NCBI GenBank assembly: GCA_001564205.1
Contig: LKMY01000026.1
Span: forward strand, 1-13,223
Direction of reading: 5' to 3'
From: Nanohaloarchaea archaeon PL-Br10_U2g5
Lineage (GTDB): Archaea > Halobacteriota > Halobacteria > Halobacteriales > Haloferacaceae
DNA length: 13,223 nt
Shown: positions 6,523-13,148 of the stretch, in pieces
How the letters are laid out: each line of letters begins with the position of its first letter
How positions within the stretch are numbered: the stretch's first letter is position 1
Program-made: the position numbers and the translations under genes
The notes under the pieces: generated by a model
Told to the model about the DNA's origin: nothing
The model's input: only the letters and a program-made list of their open reading frames with translations
The model's database searches: none

Positions 6523-8052
6523 GTGATAGCGATCGTCGTCAGCCGGGCTGACAGCGCCTCCGAACACATCGGCGAGCGGCTCCTCGACGTCGGTGACTGG
6601 ACTGCTCACGAGGATTCGATACGGCTCGACTCCGCGGGCGGTGGAGCGTACTACCGGAGCGACGGCTTCGAGCTTCGCGAGTTTGACGACCTTCATATCG
6701 AACTCGACGATCCGGCCGAGGCCTTTTCGGAGTCACCCGCGTACCTCGCGTTCGTCTCCCGGCACTCGGGAGAGACCGGAAAGCTCCTGACGGCCCACGT
6801 CACCGGCAACTTTGGGCCGGCACCGTATGGAGGCGCCCCAGCCACGCTCTCGCGAGCCGCTCCCGGCGCCGAAAAGCGGGTTATCGATGCGCTGGCGACG
6901 CACGCACCCGATGGATACGAGGTCGGCATCGAATGCACCCACCACGGGCCGACGAACGTCTCGGTACCGTCGCTGTTCGTCGAACTCGGGTCTGGCGAGC
7001 AGCAGTGGGCAGACTCCGAGGCCGCGAGCGCAGTCGCGAGAGCTGTGCTCGATCTTCGGGGAACGAGCGCTCGGTACGCCCCCGACGCTGCCGACTGCGA
7101 TTCCGCCGTCAGCAACGACACTACCACCGGCGGGCGCCCCCGCCACGTCGTCGGCTTCGGCGGCGGTCACTACGCGCCGCGGTTCACGCGGATCGTTCGC
7201 GAGACCGAGTGGGCGGTCGGCCACGTCGGCGCCGACTGGGCGCTCGGCGAGATGGGCACACCTGAGGCGAACCGCGAGGTGATAGAGCAGGCGTTCACGC
7301 GGAGCGACGCGGATCTCGCCGTGATCGAGGGTGACCGGCCTGATCTGGTGACGACGATCGAAGATCTCGGCCACCGCGTCGTGAGCGAGACGTGGGTCCG
7401 AGAGGTCGGTAGTCGACCGCTCGCGCTGGTTGACCAGCTGGAGTCGGTGATCTGCAACGTTGACGACGGACTCAGGTTCGGAGACGTGTCGATCAAGTCG
7501 GCGAAACGCGGCGGCGACGCGACCCGGGAAACCGGCGGCGACGCGACCCGGGAAACCGGCGGCGACGCGACCCGGGAAACCGGCAGCGACGCGACCCAGG
7601 TTCGAGAGCTACCGGCCGCACTGCTGACGCGGGCCCAAGGGATCAATCCAGAAGCGACCCGCGAGGCGGTCGGTGCGAACGCGGTCGCGTTCGAGACCGA
7701 GCAGGCGGGGACGCGCGCCGCGGGCCGGGCGGCGTTCGCAGTCGGGGACGGATCGCCGACGCTAGCGGATCTTGTCACCGATCTCGCGGACGTGATAAAA
7801 CAACGGTACGACGAGGTCACCATCCAGAGAAGCGAGGGGCGGCCCGGGGCCGTCGTCGCGAGCGAGACCGCCTTCGACCCGGGGCTCGCGGCCGAGCGAG
7901 GCGTTCCCGAGGGGCCGGCGTTCGGACGACTCGCGGACGGCCAATCGGTCGAGGTAGACGGTGAGACGGTCACGCCCGGCGACGTGTCGCGATCGCAGAC
8001 GGAGCGGTTTCCGATCGCTCGCGAGCCGAACGGCGTCCGAACGGACCGATAG
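6523..8052 (+). CDS. dtdA: D-aminoacyl-tRNA deacylase (archaeal GEK1/DtdA type)
   Basis: The 509-residue cytoplasmic enzyme hydrolyses mischarged D-aminoacyl-tRNA to free tRNA and D-amino acid, protecting translation. Family motifs seen: N-terminal [26 protein letters not shown] (77-92); [10 protein letters not shown] (95-104); [11 protein letters not shown] (137-147); [12 protein letters not shown] (211-222); and [10 protein letters not shown] (234-243). The His/Cys-rich motifs are the likely zinc and catalytic residues. The C-terminal region from about residue 363 ([12 protein letters not shown]) continues the conserved domain. Two halophile-type additions enlarge it: an Asp/Ser/Thr linker at 186-205 and a tandem octapeptide insertion at 330-359. 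The start is GTG, with a weak TATTCG about 27 nt upstream; no other upstream start matches the conserved N-terminus. It lies just before ftsZ1, separated by 97 nt that contain the ftsZ1 promoter. Confidence 0.93.
   Translation: MIAIVVSRADSASEHIGERLLDVGDWTAHEDSIRLDSAGGGAYYRSDGFELREFDDLHIELDDPAEAFSESPAYLAFVSRHSGETGKLLTAHVTGNFGPAPYGGAPATLSRAAPGAEKRVIDALATHAPDGYEVGIECTHHGPTNVSVPSLFVELGSGEQQWADSEAASAVARAVLDLRGTSARYAPDAADCDSAVSNDTTTGGRPRHVVGFGGGHYAPRFTRIVRETEWAVGHVGADWALGEMGTPEANREVIEQAFTRSDADLAVIEGDRPDLVTTIEDLGHRVVSETWVREVGSRPLALVDQLESVICNVDDGLRFGDVSIKSAKRGGDATRETGGDATRETGGDATRETGSDATQVRELPAALLTRAQGINPEATREAVGANAVAFETEQAGTRAAGRAAFAVGDGSPTLADLVTDLADVIKQRYDEVTIQRSEGRPGAVVASETAFDPGLAAERGVPEGPAFGRLADGQSVEVDGETVTPGDVSRSQTERFPIAREPNGVRTDR
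7510..7599 (+). repeat. 24-bp in-frame tandem repeat within dtdA
   Basis: Three perfect copies of a 24-bp unit (7510-7533, 7534-7557, 7558-7581) are followed by a partial, diverged fourth copy (7582-7599). Each unit encodes GGDATRET; the fourth reads GSDATQ. The copies are identical even at silent positions, which points to recent expansion by slippage or unequal recombination. The repeat occupies a linker between two conserved parts of the enzyme and keeps the frame. Confidence 0.9.
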
Positions 8053-8112
8053 GTTGCGCGGACCCCTCCCCTCGACCGTCTGGTCCGTCCGACTGGCGTC
8101 AGACGATCGGGC

Positions 8113-8122
8113 AAAAATAAAT
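8113..8122 (+). promoter_or_regulatory. TATA box of ftsZ1
   Basis: AAAAATAAAT is the strongest A+T-rich element between dtdA and ftsZ1. It is centred about 32 nt upstream of the ATG at 8150, so transcription should begin within a few nucleotides of the start codon, and ftsZ1 has its own promoter independent of dtdA. Confidence 0.55.
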
Positions 8123-8149
8123 ACGTCCGGGTCGCAACCACACCATATA

Positions 8150-9304
8150 ATGGACTCTATCGTAGATGACGCCATCGACGAAGCCGAGCAATCCCCGCGC
8201 GAGAACGCCGGGGGGCCCGGCGACGTCGAACGCGACGGCCACGGCGGCTCGCCGCCACAGACCGGGACGATGACCGATGATGAACTCCAAGACGTTCTTC
8301 AAGACCTCCAGACGAACATCACCGTCGTCGGCTGTGGGGGCGCGGGCGGAAACACGGTAAACCGGATGACTGAGGAGGGGATCCACGGCGCGAAGCTGGT
8401 CGCCGCTAACACCGACGTTCAGCACCTCGTCAACATCGAGGCGGACACGAAGATCCTCATGGGTCAACAGAAGACGCAGGGGCGCGGTGCCGGCTCTCTC
8501 CCGCAGGTCGGCGAGGAGGCCGCCATCGAATCTCAAGAGGAGATCCAAGACGCCATCGACGGCTCCGACATGGTGTTCGTCACTGCCGGGCTCGGCGGCG
8601 GCACCGGGACCGGGTCGGCGCCGGTCGTCGCGAAGGCCGCCCGCGAGTCGGGTGCGCTCACCATCGCCATCGTCACGACTCCGTTCACGGCCGAGGGCGA
8701 GGTCCGGCGGACGAACGCCGAGGCGGGCCTCGAACGCCTCCGTGACGTGAGCGACACCGTCATCGTCGTCCCCAACGACCGGCTGCTCGACTCGGTCGGG
8801 AAGCTCCCGGTCCGACAGGCGTTCAAGGTGTCAGACGAGGTGCTGATGCGCTCGGTGAAAGGGATCACGGAGCTCATCACGATGCCAGGACTCGTCAACC
8901 TCGACTTCGCCGACGTCCGCACAGTCATGGAGAAGGGCGGCGTCGCGATGATCGGACTCGGGGAGTCCGACTCCGACTCGAAGGCGACCGACTCGGTCAA
9001 GAGCGCGCTCCGCTCTCCGCTGCTCGACGTCGACATCTCCAGTGCGAACTCCGCACTCGTCAACGTCACCGGCGGCACCGACATGTCGATCGAAGAGGCC
9101 GAAGGGGTCGTCGAAGAGATCTACGACCGGATCGACCCCGACGCCCGGATCATTTGGGGCACCTCCGTCGACGACGACCTCGAAGGCGAGATGCGGACGA
9201 TGATCGTCGTCACCGGCGTCAAGTCGCCGCAGATCTACGGGCGGCAGGGCGGCGAGGGCGACGCGACCCCGGCCGAAATGGAAGATATCGACTACGTGGA
9301 GTGA
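8150..9304 (+). CDS. ftsZ1: Cell division GTPase FtsZ1
   Basis: The 384-residue tubulin-superfamily GTPase polymerises into the mid-cell division ring. Motifs: [15 protein letters not shown] (59-73) for nucleotide binding; AANTDVQHL (85-93); the tubulin signature GGGTGTGS (149-156); PFTAEGEVR (178-186); NDRLL (209-213); and the T7 loop [11 protein letters not shown] (250-260) with Asp252 and Asp255 that complete the GTPase site between subunits. The acidic, Gly/Pro-rich N-terminal 40 residues beginning [13 protein letters not shown] and the C-terminal end EDIDYVE are typical of haloarchaeal FtsZ1 as I recall it, rather than FtsZ2. The frame is open upstream inside dtdA, but ATG 8150 fits both the conserved N-terminus and the TATA box. 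The next genes, secE and spt5, are the usual haloarchaeal neighbours of ftsZ1. Confidence 0.96.
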   Translation: MDSIVDDAIDEAEQSPRENAGGPGDVERDGHGGSPPQTGTMTDDELQDVLQDLQTNITVVGCGGAGGNTVNRMTEEGIHGAKLVAANTDVQHLVNIEADTKILMGQQKTQGRGAGSLPQVGEEAAIESQEEIQDAIDGSDMVFVTAGLGGGTGTGSAPVVAKAARESGALTIAIVTTPFTAEGEVRRTNAEAGLERLRDVSDTVIVVPNDRLLDSVGKLPVRQAFKVSDEVLMRSVKGITELITMPGLVNLDFADVRTVMEKGGVAMIGLGESDSDSKATDSVKSALRSPLLDVDISSANSALVNVTGGTDMSIEEAEGVVEEIYDRIDPDARIIWGTSVDDDLEGEMRTMIVVTGVKSPQIYGRQGGEGDATPAEMEDIDYVE

Positions 9305-9393
9305 TTGAGGGGAAAGTCAGTAAGAATGAACGGGCTCCAACCGATATCGATGCCTCGCTGATCGTCGATACCCCCATTTTGGGTGCCGACTGA
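9301..9393 (+). CDS. Possible small ORF overlapping the ftsZ1 stop (30 residues)
   Basis: A GTG at 9301 overlaps the ftsZ1 stop in the arrangement GTGA, typical of translational coupling, and opens a 30-codon frame ending TGA at 9391-9393. The product would start [13 protein letters not shown] and end TPILGAD, a polar peptide with a short hydrophobic SLIV patch. Third-position G+C is only moderate, lower than in neighbouring genes, so it may be chance. It is listed as a candidate only. Confidence 0.2.
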   Translation: MIEGKVSKNERAPTDIDASLIVDTPILGAD

Positions 9394-9401
9394 TACTCGG
9401 C
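9385..9401 (+). terminator. Weak hairpin after ftsZ1
   Basis: GCCGA (9385-9389) pairs with TCGGC (9397-9401) around a 7-nt loop, just after a CCCATTTTGGG element. It may fold at the 3' end of the ftsZ1 transcript. There is no clear T-run, so the call rests on position between ftsZ1 and the secE promoter. Confidence 0.25.
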
Positions 9402-9430
9402 TGCTCGACTGGCTTGTCCGCCACGCCGAT

Positions 9431-9446
9431 TCAAAAGGTAAAAACC
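9431..9446 (+). promoter_or_regulatory. Promoter element of secE-spt5
   Basis: The A-rich run TCAAAAGGTAAAAACC lies 26-41 nt upstream of the secE ATG at 9472 and contains the only TATA-like stretch in the gap. It suggests that secE-spt5 can be transcribed apart from ftsZ1 with little or no leader. Confidence 0.45.
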
Positions 9447-9471
9447 GTCTCGTCTCGAACTCGGTCGTAAC

Positions 9472-9648
9472 ATGAACGTTCCGTACGATCTCAACAGCTA
9501 CATTCGCGTGCTGAAGCTGGCGAGCACGCCAAGCACCGACGAGTTCCTCCAGGTGTCACAGATTGCCGGCGCCGGCATCATCCTCATCGGCTTCATCGGC
9601 TTCCTGATCTTCGCGGTCATGAGTCTCCTGCCGGGGGTCGGCGCCTGA
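9472..9648 (+). CDS. secE: Preprotein translocase subunit SecE (Sec61 gamma)
   Basis: A 58-residue protein translated from ATG 9472 to TGA 9646-9648. The N-terminal amphipathic part (MNVPYDLNSYIRVLKLASTP, residues 1-20) includes the surface helix that lies on the membrane, and STDEFLQVSQIAG leads into a single transmembrane helix (about residues 31-55, rich in Ile, Leu, Phe and Gly). This is the usual length and form of archaeal SecE/Sec61 gamma, which clamps the SecY channel. Its stop overlaps the spt5 start as TGATG by one base, so the two are translationally coupled, and the secE-spt5 (nusG) order is conserved widely in archaea and bacteria. Confidence 0.92.
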   Translation: MNVPYDLNSYIRVLKLASTPSTDEFLQVSQIAGAGIILIGFIGFLIFAVMSLLPGVGA

Positions 9649-10100
9649 TGCCGATCTTCTCGGTCAAGACGACCGCGCGCCAGGAGCGAACCGTCGCCGA
9701 CATGCTCGCTGAAAAGGAGATGCCGGAGATCCAAGCCGTCATCGCGCCCGATCAGCTGACGAGCTACGTGATGGTGGAAGCCAGTGACGGCAGCGTGTTC
9801 GCCCGGATCATGGACGAGATTCCACACGCTCGCGGCGTTATTCAGGGCGGCGACGGCCCCGCCGAGAGCCCTTTCTCCGAGGTCGAGCACTTCCTCTCGC
9901 CGACGCCCGACGTCGAAGGGATCGGCGAGGGCGACATCGTCGAGCTGATCGCCGGTCCGTTCAAAGGCGAGAAGGCCCGGGTCCAGCGGATCGACGAGGG
10001 GAAAGACCAGGTGACGGTCGAGCTGTACGAGGCGACCGTCCCGATTCCGGTGACGGTTCGCGGCGACCAGATTCGCGTCCTCGACAGCGAGGAACGGTAG
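9648..10100 (+). CDS. spt5: Transcription elongation factor Spt5 (NusG family)
   Basis: The 150-residue protein has an N-terminal NGN domain (about 1-85, starting IFSVKTTARQERTVADML) that binds the clamp of RNA polymerase, and a C-terminal KOW domain (about 92-147) with GDIVELIAGPFKGEKARVQRI and PIPVTVRGDQIRVL. It is a processivity factor working with Spt4 and may couple to the ribosome. The length is normal for archaea. The ATG at 9648 overlaps the secE stop by one base. A C/T-rich tract with several short T-runs (10101-10180) follows the stop and may act as the terminator. Confidence 0.95.
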   Translation: MPIFSVKTTARQERTVADMLAEKEMPEIQAVIAPDQLTSYVMVEASDGSVFARIMDEIPHARGVIQGGDGPAESPFSEVEHFLSPTPDVEGIGEGDIVELIAGPFKGEKARVQRIDEGKDQVTVELYEATVPIPVTVRGDQIRVLDSEER

Positions 10101-10180
10101 CCTCTCGTCTCTCTCGTAACCACGCTTTTGCGTCTGTCCGTCTGCGATCACTCCTCTGTACCTGTCTCTTTCTCTGTTAT
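10101..10180 (+). terminator. Pyrimidine-rich 3' region of secE-spt5
   Basis: The 80 nt after the spt5 stop are rich in C and T on the coding strand, with short T-runs (cgcttttgcg, ctctttctctgtt). Archaeal termination commonly uses U-rich tracts without a strong hairpin, so this is a plausible terminator zone, called from composition and position only. Confidence 0.35.
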
Positions 10181-10198
10181 GTGAGAGCGCTCAAGATA

Positions 10199-10215
10199 CC
10201 CGACGAATCGTCGGG
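10199..10215. promoter_or_regulatory. Perfect 17-bp palindrome upstream of artA
   Basis: CCCGACGA and TCGTCGGG are exact complements around a single central A (10207). The element ends 12 bp before the artA TATA box, a position where an activator or repressor could bind next to the TBP/TFB site. It may equally be the tail end of spt5 termination. A separate GAGCGCTC palindrome sits just upstream. Confidence 0.35.
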
Positions 10216-10226
10216 AACGACAAGGG

Positions 10227-10234
10227 CTTTATCC
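10227..10234 (+). promoter_or_regulatory. TATA box of artA
   Basis: CTTTATCC is centred 26-27 nt upstream of the ATG at 10257, matching leaderless transcription and supporting that start. Confidence 0.55.
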
Positions 10235-10256
10235 GGCGACGGCCGACAGAACTGAT

Positions 10257-11219
10257 ATGTTCGATTCCGGCGTGCCAGCGATCCTGAGCGTGCTGCCGGA
10301 CACGTTCACGTTCGCGTGGCTCGTCGCGATCCTTTTCGCGGTCGCGTGGCTGCTCGACAGTCGCGGCCTAGACGCGGGACGAACGCTAGCGGCCGGAACG
10401 TGGGGATTGTTCGGGCTGTTCTGGCTGACGATGGTGCCGTACTTCGCGTTCGAACACCAGAGCTACGTCGAGTCGATCCTCGCGCTTGTCGGCGTGCCGG
10501 CCTGCCTGTACGCCGGGTATCTCTTGTACGACGGTCGCGCGTCGCTGTTCACGCTCACGCGAGCGATCGCCATCATGCTGTTCATCTACCTCCCGTTCGA
10601 AACGATTCCGGCGTTCACCGTGGCCGGGATTGCGTTCCCGGAACCTCGCCGGATACTCATCGAGATCGTCGCGACACACACCGGCATGATGATCGAACTC
10701 CTCGGGTACGCGCCCGATCGGGTGACGAGCAGCGAGGGGTACGACGCGGCCTACGAGTGGCTCCTCGCCGACGGCCACACGGTCCGTATCCACGTCGTGT
10801 TAGCGTGTACGGGGCTCGGAAGCATGGCGATTTTCGGCGGGCTCGTCAGCGCCGTACAGGCGCCGCTCTCGCGGAAACTCCGCGCGCTCGCGGTGTCGAT
10901 TCCGCTCATCTACGTCCTCAACATCCTCCGAACGACGTTCATCACCGTCGTCGCGGGCAACCAGTATATGCACTGGCAGCCGGATCTGGTGTTGGCGATG
11001 TTCGGCGCGACCGACCCGTACCGCGTCTCGTTTCTGATCTCTGACCGGATCATGAGCCAGCTGCTCGCAGTCGTCGCGCTGATCGGAATCACGTTCCTCG
11101 TCGTGCGGGAGCTGCCGGAGCTCGTCGTTATCCTGGAAGACGTGCTGTACCTGCTCACCGGTGAGGAGCACGACCTGACCGAGTCACTGGACCTCCCCCG
11201 AGAGCCGACGAACCGCTGA
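10257..11219 (+). CDS. artA: Archaeosortase A
   Basis: The 320-residue integral membrane protein has about eight helices. It carries the exosortase/archaeosortase triad: Cys184 in ACTGLGSMAIF, Arg225 in LNILRTTF, and Arg264 in ISDRIMSQ. The spacings (41 and 39 residues) match those I recall for the essential residues of Haloferax volcanii ArtA. The enzyme recognises the C-terminal PGF motif of exported proteins such as the S-layer glycoprotein, processes the tail and helps lipid-anchor them. The segment GYDAAYEWLLADGHTVRIHVVLAC before the Cys faces the outside in this family. The C-terminal 30 residues (EDVLYLLTGEEHDLTES) are acidic and cytoplasmic. No PGF-tailed substrate is encoded in the window, as is usual for this housekeeping archaeosortase. 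It has its own TATA box and is probably monocistronic. Confidence 0.94.
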   Translation: MFDSGVPAILSVLPDTFTFAWLVAILFAVAWLLDSRGLDAGRTLAAGTWGLFGLFWLTMVPYFAFEHQSYVESILALVGVPACLYAGYLLYDGRASLFTLTRAIAIMLFIYLPFETIPAFTVAGIAFPEPRRILIEIVATHTGMMIELLGYAPDRVTSSEGYDAAYEWLLADGHTVRIHVVLACTGLGSMAIFGGLVSAVQAPLSRKLRALAVSIPLIYVLNILRTTFITVVAGNQYMHWQPDLVLAMFGATDPYRVSFLISDRIMSQLLAVVALIGITFLVVRELPELVVILEDVLYLLTGEEHDLTESLDLPREPTNR

Positions 11220-11249
11220 GTTCGGTCATGGTCGACGTTTTCGCCGCTC

Positions 11250-11293
11250 GGATATATATTGCTATATAGCAACATATAGCAAGATATAGACAC
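11250..11293. promoter_or_regulatory. A+T-rich promoter with palindrome and 10-bp phased repeats
   Basis: TTGCTATATAGCAA (11259-11272) is a perfect 14-bp palindrome whose centre is itself TATA-like. Its right half recurs in phase: ATATAGCAAC (11264-11273), ATATAGCAAG (11274-11283) and ATATAGACAC (11284-11293), a 10-bp period of one helical turn. ATATATA (11253-11259) precedes it. This is the most A+T-rich spot in the intergenic sequence and is likely the promoter of the 11368 gene, with an operator overlapping the TATA box. The gene's start codon is about 75 nt further on, so unlike its neighbours it would have a real leader. Confidence 0.55.
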
Positions 11294-11367
11294 GGCGGTA
11301 GGATACACCAGATCATGCGTGTGATGACTCGGTCGGACCGCGATCAACGACAGTGGGGTAACCGACG

Positions 11368-12615
11368 ATGTTGAGCGCGATCGATCCGCTCGTCTACCTA
11401 CAGACGAACGTCGCGAAGCTCGCCTTAGCGACCGCGCTCGGGCTGTTCCTCGGGATGGAGCGCGAGTGGTCCCAGAAGTCGGCGGGGATCCGAACGTTCG
11501 CGTTAATCAGCCTCACTGCGGCCGTGTTCGCGCTGCTCGACAGCGACGGACTCCTGATCGTCGGTGGTGTCCTGATCGTCACAATCGCGGTGTTGCTCGG
11601 CGTGCAGAGCTTCGTCGAAGAGGGGACAGATGGACTCTCGCTGACGACCTCTGTCTCCATGCTCGTGACGTACGGGGTCGGTGCGCTCGTCGCCAACGAG
11701 TTCTTCATCGAGGCGGTGACGGTGGCGGTGCTCTCCTCGATGTTGCTCGTTCTGAAGCGGGAGCTTCATCAGTTCGCCTGGGGCCTCTCTCGGGAGGAAG
11801 TCCGAAGCGCGGTCGAGTTCACCATCCTTGCCTTCGTCGTGTTTCCGCTGTTGCCCGCGGAGACGATCGATCCGTGGGACGCGATCCAGCCGCGGCTCAT
11901 CTGGTCGCTCGTCGTCGCCGTCAGCGCCATCGGCTTCGTCAACTACGTGCTCGTGAAGCGGTACCAGGGACGCGGCTACGCCGTCACCGGTTTTTTCGGC
12001 GGGCTCGTCAACTCGACTGCGGTCGTCGCCGAGATGGCCAAACGGGCGAAGGGACGGGCGGATCTCCGAAATATCGCGGTCGGATCGATCCTGTTGGCGA
12101 ACGCCGCGATGGCGTTCCGCAACGCCGCGGTCGTCGCTGCCTTCGTCCCCGAGGCCGCACTCGTCGTCGGGGCACCGCTCGGCGCGATCACGCTCACCGG
12201 AGTCCTCATCGCGGTGTGGCGCAGCGACTGGCGGACGACGATGGAGGCGGAGCTCACCTCGCCGTTCAGCCTTCGGAACGCGCTGACGTTCGGGGCGCTG
12301 TTTCTCGTCGTTTTGCTCGTTTCCGCGGCCGCTGAGCGGACGTTCGGTGCCGGCGGGTTCGTCGCGACAGCCTTCCTCGCCGGACTCGTCTCCTCCGGAA
12401 CGGCGACGACGACGGCGGTTTCGCTGCTCGGCACCGGACAGATCACGGTCGATACCGCGGTCGCGGGGGTCGTCGCTGGGACCGCTTCGAGCATCCTTAT
12501 CAAGACGGCGTTCGCCGCGAGCATCGCTCGCGACCTGATCCGACCAGTGCTGTTCTGGAACCTCGTGTTGATCGTCGTCGGTGTCGCGGTCGGGGTTCCG
12601 TTGCTGGTTCTGTAG
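11368..12615 (+). CDS. MgtC/SapB-type membrane protein with DUF4010 domain
   Basis: The 415-residue protein has about eleven or twelve membrane helices. The N-terminal part shows the MgtC/SapB motif GLFLGMEREWSQKSAGIRTFALISLTAAVFALL (25-57), including the conserved Glu-Arg pair and Gly-x-Arg-Thr. The C-terminal part matches the DUF4010 pattern, with RGYAVTGFFGGLVNSTAVVAEMA (202-224), LLANAAMAFRNAAV (242-255) and GLVSSGTATTTAVSLL (339-354). MgtC relatives are linked to magnesium homeostasis and to modulation of membrane ATPases, but for the DUF4010 fusion the role is unknown; transport or sensing of a small ion is only a guess. The ATG at 11368 begins just before the first helix; GGGGT about 10 nt upstream is a weak ribosome site. 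It is likely expressed from the A+T-rich promoter at 11250-11293. Confidence 0.85.
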   Translation: MLSAIDPLVYLQTNVAKLALATALGLFLGMEREWSQKSAGIRTFALISLTAAVFALLDSDGLLIVGGVLIVTIAVLLGVQSFVEEGTDGLSLTTSVSMLVTYGVGALVANEFFIEAVTVAVLSSMLLVLKRELHQFAWGLSREEVRSAVEFTILAFVVFPLLPAETIDPWDAIQPRLIWSLVVAVSAIGFVNYVLVKRYQGRGYAVTGFFGGLVNSTAVVAEMAKRAKGRADLRNIAVGSILLANAAMAFRNAAVVAAFVPEAALVVGAPLGAITLTGVLIAVWRSDWRTTMEAELTSPFSLRNALTFGALFLVVLLVSAAAERTFGAGGFVATAFLAGLVSSGTATTTAVSLLGTGQITVDTAVAGVVAGTASSILIKTAFAASIARDLIRPVLFWNLVLIVVGVAVGVPLLVL

Positions 12616-12644
12616 TTGGGCCGTCGTGGCCGGCTACACGGATC

Positions 12645-12758
12645 AAGGAGAGAGCTCATGGCTTTAGCCGTGGGGTGAATCCGACACCTGAGAAAGAAAC
12701 TACGCATGCCAATACTCCGCCAGAGGAATCCCTCGGCTTCAGCCGTGCGAGGATGTCA
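12645..12758 (+). mobile_element. Remnant or miniature IS200/IS605-type element (right-end hairpins)
   Basis: Two similar stem-loops lie 75 bp apart. The first is CTCATGGC-TTTA-GCCGTGGG (12655-12674, two G-U pairs); the second has core CGGC-TTCA-GCCG with flanking CCT/AGG (12731-12752) and is followed by GGATGTCA. Sequences of the type GAATCCC(T)CGGCTT(C/T)AGCCG...AGGATGTCA are, as I recall, characteristic of the right ends of haloarchaeal IS200/IS605 (IS1341/TnpB) elements, where they also form the 3' scaffold of the omega RNA. No tnpA or tnpB coding sequence is present, so it is either a deleted right end or a palindrome-associated miniature element. The left limit is approximate; the right limit is taken at the A of GGATGTCA. 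The stretch 12616-12755 has no gene. Confidence 0.6.
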
Positions 12759-13148
12759 AGAGAGGTGTGCCGCCACGTCCGTCGACGACACCATGCCGAC
12801 GTAGTCGTCGTCAACAACTGGAAGGTGTTTCACGCCGTACATCGTCATCATCGCAGCGACTTCTTCCATCAGCAGATCCGGCGTGACGGTCTCGACGTCT
12901 TCAGTCATCACGTCGCCGACGCGCGTCTCAGAGACGTCTCGGCCCGCGGCGACGGCACCGATAATATCGCTCTGAGTGATGATACAGCCGCTGCCGGCGG
13001 TGACGACGAGCGCGCTGATCCCGGCATCGTCCATCCGACGCGCGGCCTCACGAAGCGGTTCGTCCGCCCCGATCGTCTCCAACGGCGTCGACATGACCTC
13101 GCTGACGCGGGTTCGGTCGTTCAGATCCATACCCTGAATGTCCGACAT
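12756..13148 (-). CDS. Two-CBS-domain protein
   Basis: With the start at ATG 13146-13148 the product is a 130-residue soluble protein consisting almost entirely of a CBS pair: CBS1 about residues 14-64 (VSEVMSTPLETIGADEPL... ITQSDIIGAV) and CBS2 about 77-128 (VGDVMTEDVETVTPDLL... GMVSSTDVAAHL). Such stand-alone pairs form dimers, bind adenine nucleotides or S-adenosylmethionine, and regulate partners; the partner is unknown. The start was chosen because the stop of an upstream hydrophobic frame overlaps it as TGATG; a GTG at 13202 would add an Arg-rich non-conserved stretch, and ATG 13130 is also possible. The TGA stop falls inside the terminal GGATGTCA of the adjoining element, so the last residues may have been altered by that insertion. 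Confidence 0.88.
   Translation of the reverse strand: MSDIQGMDLNDRTRVSEVMSTPLETIGADEPLREAARRMDDAGISALVVTAGSGCIITQSDIIGAVAAGRDVSETRVGDVMTEDVETVTPDLLMEEVAAMMTMYGVKHLPVVDDDYVGMVSSTDVAAHLS

Noticed and set aside
7510..7599. CRISPR-like repeats
   Set aside because: The units are contiguous with no spacers, in frame within a coding sequence; a tandem repeat, not an array.
7170..8141. Long minus-strand frame (323 codons) opposite dtdA
   Set aside because: Ser/Arg/Thr/Pro-rich with no motif; it mirrors dtdA, which has clear family motifs on the plus strand. Long antisense frames are common in high-G+C genomes.
7961..8149. Upstream extension of the ftsZ1 frame within dtdA
   Set aside because: Arg/Ser-rich sequence out of frame with dtdA; the ATG at 8150 matches the conserved FtsZ1 N-terminus and the promoter.
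11976..12707. Minus-strand frame of 243 codons opposite the MgtC/DUF4010 gene
   Set aside because: Low-complexity Ala/Thr/Ser/Pro composition and no recognisable domain; shadow of the plus-strand membrane protein.
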